Shown: one piece after another, positions 20,949 to 30,084 of the stretch | How the letters are laid out: each line of letters begins with the position of its first letter | How positions within the stretch are numbered: position 1 is the first letter of the stretch | NCBI RefSeq assembly: GCF_009746715.1 | Contig: NZ_VRKW01000001.1 | Coordinates: 496,001-560,000, forward strand | Length of the DNA: 64,000 nucleotides | Direction: 5' to 3' | DNA from: Ketobacter sp. MCCC 1A13808 | Lineage (GTDB): Bacteria; Pseudomonadota; Gammaproteobacteria; Pseudomonadales; Ketobacteraceae | Translations under genes and position numbers: made by a program | Notes under the pieces: generated by a model | The model's database searches: none | The model's input: only the letters and a program-made list of their open reading frames with translations | Told to the model about the DNA's origin: nothing

Positions 20949-21268
20949 CAAATGAGACGCCCTGCTAATTTATTCACCTGAATAAATAAGGTATTTGTGG
21001 TGTGTCAGGTTACTCTCGCATGCAGAATATCCGCGAAATGGATGTTGGTATCAGGATAATTCCGACAAGACTCCTGCGGCGGGAAGCCTATCAAAAATCC
21101 CATAACCTTACAAAGCAATTTGTGGGGCTGTTACCACAACGGATCGCTGTAACTCAACAAGACTTCGACAAAAGTAGTCCCATCGGGCTTAACTATCAAT
21201 TGTTTGATGGTGAAACTATGTAACCGGATTGCCACAGGCACCCAGCGAAAACCGGGTTGACCACGGCT
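20949..21268. other. Intergenic region between AraC-type gene and the pre-cyo gene
   Basis: About 320 bases without a supported gene. It should hold the promoter for the minus-strand hypothetical gene and possibly the cyo operon. A short perfect dyad TTGTGG-N8-CCACAA lies at 21120-21139 and is a candidate operator or small hairpin. A GTG-initiated 73-codon frame on the plus strand (21002-21223) lacks a ribosome site and is not called. Confidence 0.5.
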
Positions 21269-22276
21269 TCAATCCCGGGCTTTGGTTTTGCGGTACTCCA
21301 CAGGCGTCTGCCCCACCCAACGCTTGAACGCACGGTAAAACGTGCTTGGTTCAGAAAAGCCGGTTAGGTAAACAATTTCGTCGATCGACTCATCCGTTCT
21401 GGCCAACAGTTTTTTTGCAAGATTGCAGCGGTAATCAGCCAGTAATTGATTGAAATTGGTATCCACTTCCGCCAGCCTGGTACGCAAGCTTCTGGGCTTG
21501 ATGCCCAGCCGGTCTGCCACCGTTTCCAGATTCGCATTACCTGACTCCAGCAACTCACCGATCAGCCGATACACTTTAGAAATAAAGTCCTGCTTTTCCA
21601 GTTTTGCGACATGCTCATTTGCCAGCTGTTCGTGTAATCTCAGCAATTCCGGCTGAGCATGAGCTGAAGGCACCTGCATACTTTCGGCGGTGAAATAGAT
21701 CCGATTGGCCTCACACTGAAACTTTACCGGACAGGTGAATACCCGTTCGTACTCAGCCAGATTATGGCCGGCTGCATGTTCGAAATGAATCTCAAGTGGC
21801 TTGAACGCGCCCTCGGTGACATAGTCAAAAAACTTCAACACGGCGATCACCACACACTCGGTCAGGTGCCGATAACCGGCGCCGCTGGCAAAACCCACGT
21901 TTCCAACAAACAAACCTACTTCGTCTTGATCCAGATTTGCGTTGACGGCATCGCTCAGTAGACGCTGATAATTCAGAGCCCGCTTCAGGCCTTCTCCAAA
22001 GGTTTCGCTACTTAGGAACAAATACTCCAGCACCTGGCCCTTGAACACCGGAATTTTCTCACCCAAGTGCAAACCGATATCCGGGTCGTTTGCGACCTCC
22101 TCGATCACCGACCAAAAAAGCGTCTGAGCCGAATGAGGTGTGCGCAAATCTTTTTCTTCCAGTTGTTCGTGCTTCAGCCCTATGCGCTGCAGCACAACGG
22201 AAGTATCAATGCCCAGATCCTGCATAGCCGAGTAAGCGAGCCGAACCAGCACACCAGAGTCGGTAAGTCCGCTCAT
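21269..22276 (-). CDS. AraC-family transcriptional regulator (arabinose-binding-domain type)
   Basis: A 335-residue regulator with a long N-terminal ligand-binding/dimerisation domain of the type found in OruR and related proteins (about 15-205), and a C-terminal AraC DNA-binding domain of two helix-turn-helix units (about 235-335): LETVADRLGIKPRSLRTRL, then IDEIVYLTGFSEPSTFYRAFKRWVGQTPVEYR. It is divergent from the MaoC-type dehydratase across 272 bases, so control of that gene, and perhaps the wider fatty-acid module, is the likely role. The inducer might be an acyl compound; that is inference. Confidence 0.9.
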   Translation of the reverse strand: MSGLTDSGVLVRLAYSAMQDLGIDTSVVLQRIGLKHEQLEEKDLRTPHSAQTLFWSVIEEVANDPDIGLHLGEKIPVFKGQVLEYLFLSSETFGEGLKRALNYQRLLSDAVNANLDQDEVGLFVGNVGFASGAGYRHLTECVVIAVLKFFDYVTEGAFKPLEIHFEHAAGHNLAEYERVFTCPVKFQCEANRIYFTAESMQVPSAHAQPELLRLHEQLANEHVAKLEKQDFISKVYRLIGELLESGNANLETVADRLGIKPRSLRTRLAEVDTNFNQLLADYRCNLAKKLLARTDESIDEIVYLTGFSEPSTFYRAFKRWVGQTPVEYRKTKARD

Positions 22277-22548
22277 TCAATACCTTCTATTAGGAAATTA
22301 ACTGTATGAATTTCGAGAAAAAAATACGACAAATATTGGGTAATGATAGTCACCACCTAAGCGATTGACAATAGAGACGCAGCCTGTGATTGACTGCAAT
22401 GACTGCGTTCGATGCCCAGCTGGGCAATTACGGCGTACAATCTGCCCCATATAATCCTAAAAATCTATACCTAAATATTCAACGATCCTATTATATGGGC
22501 TTATATACGGGCTTATTTTACTAAACTATTAATCACTCTCAGGAACCC
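22277..22548. promoter_or_regulatory. Divergent control region with 14-bp palindrome and TATAAT
   Basis: Between the AraC-type regulator and the dehydratase there is a perfect 14-base palindrome TGCCCAGCTGGGCA (22413-22426) and, 24 bases further, a consensus TATAAT (22450-22455) about 95 bases before the dehydratase start. The -35 match in front of it is poor (TTACGG, 16-base spacer), which suits an activator-dependent promoter. The palindrome covers the -35 zone and could bind a dimeric repressor or activator. A TTGACA at 22365-22370 has no matching -10. Confidence 0.45.
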
Positions 22549-23418
22549 ATGATGATGGCCACCATTGAACTGGAAAAAGCACCCTCCACCATGAGCTTGT
22601 ATTACCGGGCAGTCACCGGCAAAAAAGCCGGAAAAATGCAGGGCGACACCCTTCCAACCATCAAAGCCAATCTGAAAGGCGTCTGCGCCGACCTGAAAAA
22701 ACTCAACCAATACCGCAAAGTATGTGGCTTTCCGGTTTCCGGCAGCCTGCCGGTCACCTACCCCCATATTCTCGCTTTCCCGTTGCACATGGAAATATTA
22801 GTGAATCCGCTGTTTCCGTTCCCATTGTTGGGTTTGGTGCATGTTAAGAACGAAATCACGCAATATCGTGCTATCGGCAATCAGGAAGTGCTGGATATCG
22901 AATGCGAATTAACGGGGCCGGAAGCCGTTTCCAAGGGTTTGGAGTTCAGTATTCTGACGCGGGTCAGCGTGGGAGGGAAGTTGGTATGGGAGAGCACCAG
23001 CACCAATCTGTACCGCACAAAGCAAGGCGCTTCTGGCGCTAAAGAGGAAAAGAAAAAGAGTGACACGTTTTCGGCAGACAACATGGTTTATTGGGATGTA
23101 CCGGAAAACACCGGCCGTCGCTACGCAAAAGTGTCCGGGGATTCCAATCTGATTCACCTCTACGCCGTCACTGCCAAGCTCTTCGGGTTTCCCCGCGCAA
23201 TCGCCCACGGTATGTGGAACAAAGCCCATGTAATAGGCGCTCTCGATGAGCAACTACCAAACGGGCCCTTCCGGGTCAGCGTGGCCTTCAAGTTACCGGT
23301 TTTCTTACCGTCAGAAGTGCAGTTTCTTTATGCCAATACAGGCGACACCATTGAATTCCGGGTGAAAGACAAAAAAGGGGAAAAGCCGCACCTCTCCGGC
23401 ACCATCCAGGCGCTTTAA
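22549..23418 (+). CDS. MaoC-family (R)-enoyl-CoA dehydratase
   Basis: A 289-residue double hot-dog protein similar in length and layout to mycobacterial HtdX. The hydratase-2 motif is visible in the C-terminal half: YAKVSGDSNLIHLYAV (catalytic Asp and His), followed by AIAHGMWNKAHVIGAL. It would hydrate trans-2-enoyl-CoA to the (R)-3-hydroxyacyl-CoA, which a FabG4-type reductase can process. Three consecutive ATG codons start the frame; AGGA is only four bases before the first, so 22552 or 22555 may be used. It is divergent from the AraC-type regulator and converges on a diguanylate cyclase gene with 13 bases between stops. Confidence 0.88.
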   Translation: MMMATIELEKAPSTMSLYYRAVTGKKAGKMQGDTLPTIKANLKGVCADLKKLNQYRKVCGFPVSGSLPVTYPHILAFPLHMEILVNPLFPFPLLGLVHVKNEITQYRAIGNQEVLDIECELTGPEAVSKGLEFSILTRVSVGGKLVWESTSTNLYRTKQGASGAKEEKKKSDTFSADNMVYWDVPENTGRRYAKVSGDSNLIHLYAVTAKLFGFPRAIAHGMWNKAHVIGALDEQLPNGPFRVSVAFKLPVFLPSEVQFLYANTGDTIEFRVKDKKGEKPHLSGTIQAL

Positions 23419-23431
23419 GCAGACTTAGGCA

Positions 23432-24949
23432 TCAGGCCGTACCCACCTTCACAAGGTTGCGGCCTGCACCTTTGGCTTGATAAAGTCCGTTGTCTGCGCA
23501 GGCAATCATTTGTTCAACCGTATTGATATTATTTTGCTGCAGGTTCGCATCAAAGCACGCCACTCCGATGCTCACCCTCAAGGCGCGCTTTGTACAATCA
23601 ATCAGCTCGATGGCGATACGGATTCGCTCTGCCAGTAAACTTCCGCCTTCCACATTAGTGCACGGCAAGATTACCGCAAATTCTTCCCCGCCGAAGCGAG
23701 CAACCAAGTCACCCGCTCTTAATTCGGTCACCAATGTCCGAGCGACCAGCTTGAGCGCCTGATCCCCTTCCGGGTGACCATAGTTGTCGTTGTATTCCTT
23801 AAAATGATCAATATCGATTAACAGCAAACACAATGGCTGCAGGGAGCGATAACACTGGGTAAACTCATGCTGAAGTCGCTCATCGAAAGAACGCCGATTA
23901 TGGACTTTGGTCAAGCCATCCCGGATAGCCAGCTCCTTTAACTTCCGATTGGCTATCTCAAGCTCATTACGCTTTCGAAACAGTTCTTCCATTGCTTTTT
24001 TCTGCGAACTGATGTCGTTTATCTGAGATATGAAATAACGCGGACTGCCGTTTTCGTGCGTTACCATGGATACACTCAGCTGAACCCATACAATGGCGCC
24101 ATTAGCATGAAAGTAACGTTTCTCCATCTGATAACTACTGCGCTTTCCATCCAGCATATCCTGCAAAAGATTCAGATCTTTATTCAGATCTTCCGGATGA
24201 GTAATCGCCTGAAAGTCCAAGGCCAGCAATTCGTCTTCTGTATACCCTACTATATCCAGCAAAGCCTGGTTAACCCGCAGCCAGTGCCCGTCTGTTGCCA
24301 CCAAAGCCATTCCATTGGAGGCATATTTAAACGCACTTTCGAATAGCTCGATATTTTCATTCATTTTCTGGGTTGCGATTTGCCGACGCTGGTCCAATAG
24401 ATCCCGCTCAATCACCTGACCGATCCCCAGCGCCATCAACTCCACCAGTTCAACATCTTCCTCGCAGAATGTTCTGGTATGGATTTCGGTATCTGTAAAA
24501 TTCAGCGTTCCGTAAATTTGCTGCTCGACCCAAATCGGCGCTGCCAGATAGGTTTCCAGTTTTGCATTCTGATAAACAGGGTGCTGGCAACGATCCGGAT
24601 CATTCCCCACCGCGTCGATTGCAATTGCCCGCTCTTCTTCCACAACCCAGGAACAATAGGTGTCCCCCAATGCAAATTGATCCCCTTCAGAGAATCCGCT
24701 ATTGTCAGGAGCGACAGAGCGGATGGTATAGACATTGTTTTCGATGCGACTGGCTATACCAATTTTCATTCCCAGCAACTTCAACCCGGTTTCCAGGTAA
24801 TCTTTATAAAGCGCGTTATAGTCTTTGTGTACTGAGAGACTCAGCCGGTACAGCTCGCGAAAGCGTAAAATTAGCTGCGCCGCAGAAATGGAATGATCGG
24901 GATCTGATGTTATCTCAGGTCTTAAGGTTTGCATTGCATTTGATGGCAT
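23432..24949 (-). CDS. Diguanylate cyclase with GAF and PAS sensor domains
   Basis: A 505-residue soluble signalling enzyme that makes cyclic di-GMP from two GTP. Order: N-terminal GAF domain (about 40-190), PAS domain with PAC (about 205-325; MEKRYFHANGAIVWVQLSVS), short coiled-coil linker, GGDEF domain (about 345-505). The active site is intact (ARFGGEEFAVILP), and a product-inhibition I-site RAGD lies five residues before GGEEF. No membrane segments are seen, so it responds to a cytoplasmic or diffusible cue. It converges with the dehydratase gene and is otherwise alone. Confidence 0.93.
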   Translation of the reverse strand: MPSNAMQTLRPEITSDPDHSISAAQLILRFRELYRLSLSVHKDYNALYKDYLETGLKLLGMKIGIASRIENNVYTIRSVAPDNSGFSEGDQFALGDTYCSWVVEEERAIAIDAVGNDPDRCQHPVYQNAKLETYLAAPIWVEQQIYGTLNFTDTEIHTRTFCEEDVELVELMALGIGQVIERDLLDQRRQIATQKMNENIELFESAFKYASNGMALVATDGHWLRVNQALLDIVGYTEDELLALDFQAITHPEDLNKDLNLLQDMLDGKRSSYQMEKRYFHANGAIVWVQLSVSMVTHENGSPRYFISQINDISSQKKAMEELFRKRNELEIANRKLKELAIRDGLTKVHNRRSFDERLQHEFTQCYRSLQPLCLLLIDIDHFKEYNDNYGHPEGDQALKLVARTLVTELRAGDLVARFGGEEFAVILPCTNVEGGSLLAERIRIAIELIDCTKRALRVSIGVACFDANLQQNNINTVEQMIACADNGLYQAKGAGRNLVKVGTA

Positions 24950-25161
24950 AACTACCCGTCCGGCGCACCTTTCGTGACTCTTTATGAACTTGAAAATAAT
25001 TTTAGCTGTATATTCAGCGTATTACCAAATAGCAGAAACAATTTCGCTATGATCGAAGTTAGTGTGGGGTTACACCCAATCTACGCACCATGGTACCAAT
25101 AGCAAACCGTGAAAATATTCAGATATACTAGCGCTTCCTTCCAGAATCGTGCCAAATAGCT

Positions 25162-26868
25162 GTGAAAGTAAACGTATTACCCGCCGGATACCACATTGAG
25201 AACTTTTCTACGCTGCTCACTGCAGTGGCCCGTCAATACAGTGATTTGCTTTCAGAATCAGAGATTACGCTACACCGGCGCTTCGCCGAATGCAGCTATG
25301 AGGCAAAAAGCCTTTACGTGCGTTTACTTACCCGAAAAGGCCCTCTTTTTCGCATCGACAAAATACAGTATCAAGATATAAAAACCCCAAGAGATGCCCT
25401 TGCCGAGCTTCGATTGTTGAATTTGGTCCGAGAAAATCCCCCTGCTGAGACGGAGGAATTGTGCCATTTGTTCACTAAAGCAGAGCTGCTTCGACTTGTT
25501 ACCGTTACCGGCGCATCCGATTCCAAGTTACAGCCGCATAAGCAGCTGCAACAATTGCGAAAGCCGGATTTAATCGCGACCATTGATGAACACTTCTGCC
25601 GCGACCAGCTAAGCGCGATCATCACCTCCGCTTACCCCTATGTAGCGCCGGCCTATACCGAGGAATTTGAAACCTACCGTATCTGCTTCTTCGGCAATGA
25701 CCGCCAGGATTTAACCGAGTTTGTGATTACCGATCTGGGGCACCTAAAATACGAGTCCTATCCCCTCAATAAATCAGTACGCTACTTCACTGATCGAAAG
25801 CAGATTGAAAACCAGCTCGCCTATTCCCGGCTACGCCAGCAATTGCTGGACAAATCCATATCAGAAGATGCAAACACATTATTCATTCTGGCCAATCAAC
25901 TACCTGAACCAAACCAACATCCGGCGCTTGAACGGCGATATCAAAATTTGATGAATACCGTTGCCCGGCAACTGGAAAGATTAGACGCATACGAACAGGC
26001 ACTCACGCTTTACCGACGCTGTCAGCAACATCCCAGCCAAGAGCGCCAAGCCCGGATATTAAAAAAGCATGCGGAATTTGAAGCCAGTCTAGCGCTTTGC
26101 ACTGAACTCAAGAACAGCACGCACCCGGAAGAAAAGGAGTTTGCACTGCGTTTTATACCACCGCTGGAGAAAGCTCTCGGAATCGCTTCGACATCAGCAA
26201 CCGGCCATTCGCAACCGCTCGCCGCAAACCACCCCATCATTCAGACTGACCTGACGCTACCAAAATCCGAACTCAGCGTGGAGCTTAGCACTGCGATCGC
26301 CCTCAGTAGCCCTACGCAAGATTGTTACTACGTAGAAAACACCCTGTTTTGCAGCCTGTTCGGATTACTGTTCTGGGACATTATTTTCACTCCGATCCGG
26401 GGTGCTTTCATCAACGCTTTCCAGCGCGGCCCCCTTGACCTGTTCAGCGAACATTTTTATCGCGACAGAAAAATCCAAATCGATCAGCGGCTCGACCAAT
26501 TGCAAAGTGATCAATGGCAATCGACCGTAATCCATCATTTTGAAACCAGACAAGGCATTGCCAATTACTTTGTCAACTGGGCGGTGATCAACGCCACACT
26601 ATTGGAGCACTGCTTTACTTCCATACCACGGACTCATTTACAAAAAATTTTCCAACAGATCTTGCAACACCCCGGATTCTTTAGCAGTGGATTTCCGGAC
26701 TTAATCCGCTTTCATCGAACATCCAGTCCGGACACCCGCTATGATCTCATCGAAGTCAAAGCACCCGGCGATAAATTGCAGGCGAATCAGAAGCGCTGGT
26801 TTCAATTTTTCGCACAACATCAAATGCCTGCACAGGTGCTCTGGATAAAATGGCAAGATCATGACTAA
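25162..26868 (+). CDS. FAN1-type VRR-NUC structure-specific nuclease
   Basis: A 568-residue protein with the layout of bacterial FAN1: an N-terminal DNA-binding region, a central helical/TPR-like part (about 245-330), and a C-terminal VRR-NUC nuclease domain. The PD-(D/E)XK residues are visible in GFPDLI (D513) and LIEVKAPGD (E531, K533). FAN1 enzymes cut 5' flaps and unhook DNA interstrand crosslinks. Translation appears to begin at GTG (25162), giving MKVNVLPAGYHIENF, with weak upstream Shine-Dalgarno. The last eight bases overlap the following helicase gene, so the two products are probably made together and may work together in crosslink or fork repair. Confidence 0.9.
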   Translation: MKVNVLPAGYHIENFSTLLTAVARQYSDLLSESEITLHRRFAECSYEAKSLYVRLLTRKGPLFRIDKIQYQDIKTPRDALAELRLLNLVRENPPAETEELCHLFTKAELLRLVTVTGASDSKLQPHKQLQQLRKPDLIATIDEHFCRDQLSAIITSAYPYVAPAYTEEFETYRICFFGNDRQDLTEFVITDLGHLKYESYPLNKSVRYFTDRKQIENQLAYSRLRQQLLDKSISEDANTLFILANQLPEPNQHPALERRYQNLMNTVARQLERLDAYEQALTLYRRCQQHPSQERQARILKKHAEFEASLALCTELKNSTHPEEKEFALRFIPPLEKALGIASTSATGHSQPLAANHPIIQTDLTLPKSELSVELSTAIALSSPTQDCYYVENTLFCSLFGLLFWDIIFTPIRGAFINAFQRGPLDLFSEHFYRDRKIQIDQRLDQLQSDQWQSTVIHHFETRQGIANYFVNWAVINATLLEHCFTSIPRTHLQKIFQQILQHPGFFSSGFPDLIRFHRTSSPDTRYDLIEVKAPGDKLQANQKRWFQFFAQHQMPAQVLWIKWQDHD

Positions 26869-29185
26869 GCCTCAATACAGCGTTTCGATAACCGATCTGG
26901 CACACTTTTGCTGTCGGTCCGGCGATCTCAATCCGGTTTCGGAACAACGCACCCCCACAGCCCAGGAAGGCCAGGCAGGGCAGAAAATGCTCCAGTCGCG
27001 ACGGCCGGCACACTACCAAGCAGAAGTATCGGTGCAGGCAAAATTCGAAACAGCTTGCACAACCTGGACGCTGAAAGGCCGTGCGGATGGCGTTATCGCT
27101 GCGCCGAAGTACCTTGTCGAGGAAATCAAAACTACCTATTTCAGCCAAGCCCGCCTCCCCGCAACCCAACAACAGCTGCACTTGGCACAGACCAGGCTCT
27201 ACGCGGCGCTGTTACTACAACAAAACGCACTGACTTCTATAGAGGTGGTTTTAACCTACCTCTATCTGGAGGATGAAACCGAATACAGCTTCCAAACCAC
27301 CGAAGTGGCTGAGTCCCTGAATCAGTTTCTGCACCTCTGCGTAGAGCAATTCGGCAACTGGCTGGACGCCTACTCACAATATCTGGATACCCGCAATCAA
27401 TCGCTTGAACTGCTCACTTTTCCCTATCAGGATTACCGCCCCGGTCAACGACAACTATCCGTCACGCTCTATCGTGACATTCGAGATAAAAGAAACGGCC
27501 TATATCATGCGCCCACCGGATTGGGAAAAACTACAGCAATGCTATTTCCCGCGCTAAAACAGCTCCGCGCACAGGCGATCAAGCAGGTCTGGTATTTAAC
27601 GGCTAAGAACAGTGGTCAAAAGAGTGTGAAACAAACCATGAACGCTCTGCAGACGCAACAGCCGTCCTTGAGGGTTTTGTTTTTGCAAGCGAAAGTGAGC
27701 CAGTGCCCGTGCCTGGTGGGCCCGGAAACCGAGCCGGAATTCAAGCTTGGAAACACCCCCCAACAGTGCCGATTTCAAACAGGCTACTATGACCGGCTGG
27801 AACAAGCCCGCAACCAATTCCGCGAGCGATCGAATTTCAGCGACGCTGATTTACTCAGGCTGTCCCAGGAATTTGATCTTTGCCCCCATCAACTCAGCCG
27901 CGATCTATTGCCCTGGGTCGATCTTGTGGTGGCGGATTACAATTACGTTTTTGATCCTCAGGCCCGGTTGCAGGAATACCTGACCAAGCAGAGTAAATAC
28001 ATAAGCCTGCTCGTGGATGAAGCCCACAATTTGCCGGACCGGGCTCGTGATATGTTCAGTGCCAGCCTATCTAGTACTCAGCTGATGCGGATCGAACAAT
28101 CCGTTTCGTCGTCCGCAATGAAAAAGGCAATCAAGCAACTGCAAAAACAGTTAAAAAAGGTCATCAATCAAACAGAGGATGGGCACCAACTGGGCACAAC
28201 GTTCAGTAATCTGCTGAAATCGACCACCGATCGGCTACTGGAATGGTTTGCCGAATCGAACGCGTCAACTGCAGCACCGGAATTGTTTGAACCGCTAATG
28301 CAGCTATGGCAGTTTGCTACCCGGGCGCAAACATTCGATGACAAGGATGCACTGATCCGCACGCCGGAGCCGGGCAGTGTGCGGATATTTTGTACTGACC
28401 CTGCACCACGGCTGAACCGGATTGCGGACGGCTTTCATTCTGTGCACTATTTTTCCGGCAGCCTGCTTCCACAGGCGTATTTCAGCCGTTCCTTCTCACA
28501 AACGCCCTTCGCCTCACAACTGATTCTGGAAAGCCCGTTTCCGCCACAACACCAGCGCACCCTGATTAGACCGGTAAATACCCGCTACCCGCAAAGACAA
28601 CAGAGCGCCCCCCTGATCGCACAAACCATTGCAACCCTCTGGTCAGCCCATCCCGGACGTTACTTGCTGGCGTTTCCATCATTTGAATACTTAGACCTGG
28701 TGGCCCGTCATCTCGACTCCAGTCTGCCGATTCTCATTCAGCCCGGCGTCGGTAAATTAAAGCAACGCCGTGAGTTTTTACGCGCACTGGAGCAGACCGA
28801 ATATTTAGCAATGGTGATCGCGGGCGGTATTTTCGCCGAAGGAATAGACCTGCAACACAACAAGCTCAGTGGTGTGCTTATCGTCGGCACCTGTCTGCCG
28901 CCTCCCTCGGCGGAGCAAGACCTGATCAAACAACGCTTTGACCAAGAAGGGCTTCCGGGCTTTGATTTTGCCTATCGGTATCCCGGTCTGAACAAAGTCA
29001 TTCAAACCGCGGGCCGACTGATCCGCAGTGATGAGGACCAAGGGGTCGTTGTGCTGATCGACGACCGTTACACCCAAAATCAATACCGACGACTTCTCCC
29101 GATCCAATGGCGGCCATCGGTGGTGGCGACCGAACAGAAATTACGAGCGTTGGTGGAAGATTTTTTTTTACCAATTGACGTATAA
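26861..29185 (+). CDS. XPD/DinG-type helicase with N-terminal RecB-like nuclease domain
   Basis: A 774-residue protein. The first 150 residues look like a RecB/Cas4-type PD-(D/E)XK nuclease: GRADG (D76), EEIK (E88, K90) and a QxxxY-type motif (LAQTRLYAALL). The rest is a superfamily 2 Rad3/XPD/DinG helicase: Walker A HAPTGLGKTT (K223), DEAH box LLVDEAHNLPDRA, and motif VI QTAGRLIRSDEDQG. Four cysteines between motifs I and II (SQCPC, PQQCRF, FDLCPH) may hold an iron-sulfur cluster as in XPD, although the spacing is not the classic one. It overlaps the FAN1-type gene by eight bases. A joint role in DNA repair is inferred. Confidence 0.88.
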   Translation: MTKPQYSVSITDLAHFCCRSGDLNPVSEQRTPTAQEGQAGQKMLQSRRPAHYQAEVSVQAKFETACTTWTLKGRADGVIAAPKYLVEEIKTTYFSQARLPATQQQLHLAQTRLYAALLLQQNALTSIEVVLTYLYLEDETEYSFQTTEVAESLNQFLHLCVEQFGNWLDAYSQYLDTRNQSLELLTFPYQDYRPGQRQLSVTLYRDIRDKRNGLYHAPTGLGKTTAMLFPALKQLRAQAIKQVWYLTAKNSGQKSVKQTMNALQTQQPSLRVLFLQAKVSQCPCLVGPETEPEFKLGNTPQQCRFQTGYYDRLEQARNQFRERSNFSDADLLRLSQEFDLCPHQLSRDLLPWVDLVVADYNYVFDPQARLQEYLTKQSKYISLLVDEAHNLPDRARDMFSASLSSTQLMRIEQSVSSSAMKKAIKQLQKQLKKVINQTEDGHQLGTTFSNLLKSTTDRLLEWFAESNASTAAPELFEPLMQLWQFATRAQTFDDKDALIRTPEPGSVRIFCTDPAPRLNRIADGFHSVHYFSGSLLPQAYFSRSFSQTPFASQLILESPFPPQHQRTLIRPVNTRYPQRQQSAPLIAQTIATLWSAHPGRYLLAFPSFEYLDLVARHLDSSLPILIQPGVGKLKQRREFLRALEQTEYLAMVIAGGIFAEGIDLQHNKLSGVLIVGTCLPPPSAEQDLIKQRFDQEGLPGFDFAYRYPGLNKVIQTAGRLIRSDEDQGVVVLIDDRYTQNQYRRLLPIQWRPSVVATEQKLRALVEDFFLPIDV

Positions 29186-29192
29186 TTCCGCC

Positions 29193-30026
29193 ATGCTAAA
29201 TCCCAACTTTCTCATTATTGATTCCGGCATTGGCGGTCTGTCCATCTTGCAGGAAATTCAGCACCAGATTCCCGGGGCTAGCGCATGCTATGTGGCAGAC
29301 AACGCGGCCTTCCCATACGGCACCCAGGAAGAATCCAATCTGGTCGCCCGCTTACTTACTCTAATGCCGCTATTACAACGCATTACTCAACCGGACATCA
29401 TCATCATTGCCTGCAACACTGCCAGCACCATTGTGCTGGATCCGCTGCGCGCACAAACCCGGACTCCCATCATCGGCGTGGTTCCTGCAATCAAACCCGC
29501 GGCTCAGCTTAGCCGTAATCAGCATATTGCTCTTCTTGCGACACCGGGCACCATTCAACGCCAATACACCCAGCGCCTGATACAGGACTTCGCCTCGGAT
29601 TGCACCGTTATCAAAGTCGGCAGTAGTGAGCTGGTGGAGGAAGCGGAGCGCAAATTTCGCGGGCTGCCGGTACGCCCCGAGTATATAAGGAACGCATTGG
29701 CCCCGCTCGCTGCGCACCTGACGCAAATCGATGTACTGGTGCTGGGTTGCACCCACTTTCCTTTCCTGAAAGAGGACATCTCAGCGCAACTGCCCAGCAC
29801 GGTGAAGATGATAGACAGCGGTAACGCCATCGCGCGACGCGCTGCACAATTACTAGAAGAAATGCCCCTTTCCAGCCAAAAAACCGCTCAAAATTTGTTC
29901 TTCTTCACAGAAGACACCCCGGGTTCCCATATACTGGTGCCAGGAATATCGCATTTTGGGTTCGATAAAGTGCAGTTTATCGGCCAAAACACGATAGAAT
30001 TTCCACAAAATCCTGGTGCATCATAA
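29193..30026 (+). CDS. murI: Glutamate racemase
   Basis: A 277-residue enzyme converting L- to D-glutamate for peptidoglycan. The two catalytic cysteines are visible in ACNTAS and GCTHFP, with the N-terminal IDSGIGGLS and the YVADNAAFPYG loop typical of the family. The ATG at 29193 (MLNPNFLIIDSG) is taken as the start; an in-frame TTG at 29175 lies within the helicase 3' end. The gap to the helicase gene is seven bases, so murI is probably expressed at least partly from the upstream transcript, an unusual link of cell wall and repair genes that may just be proximity. Confidence 0.93.
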   Translation: MLNPNFLIIDSGIGGLSILQEIQHQIPGASACYVADNAAFPYGTQEESNLVARLLTLMPLLQRITQPDIIIIACNTASTIVLDPLRAQTRTPIIGVVPAIKPAAQLSRNQHIALLATPGTIQRQYTQRLIQDFASDCTVIKVGSSELVEEAERKFRGLPVRPEYIRNALAPLAAHLTQIDVLVLGCTHFPFLKEDISAQLPSTVKMIDSGNAIARRAAQLLEEMPLSSQKTAQNLFFFTEDTPGSHILVPGISHFGFDKVQFIGQNTIEFPQNPGAS

Positions 30027-30084
30027 AGTGCTTTGATATAACTTTGTTTCAATAAAATCATAACAACGGATTCAGCTGTACTTC

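Noticed and set aside
21002-21223. 73-codon frame starting at GTG near the AraC-type gene
   Set aside because: No ribosome site and no protein-like pattern.
29175-29186. TTGACGTATAAT looking like promoter boxes before murI
   Set aside because: The -35 and -10 words are fused with no spacer, so it cannot work as a sigma70 promoter.
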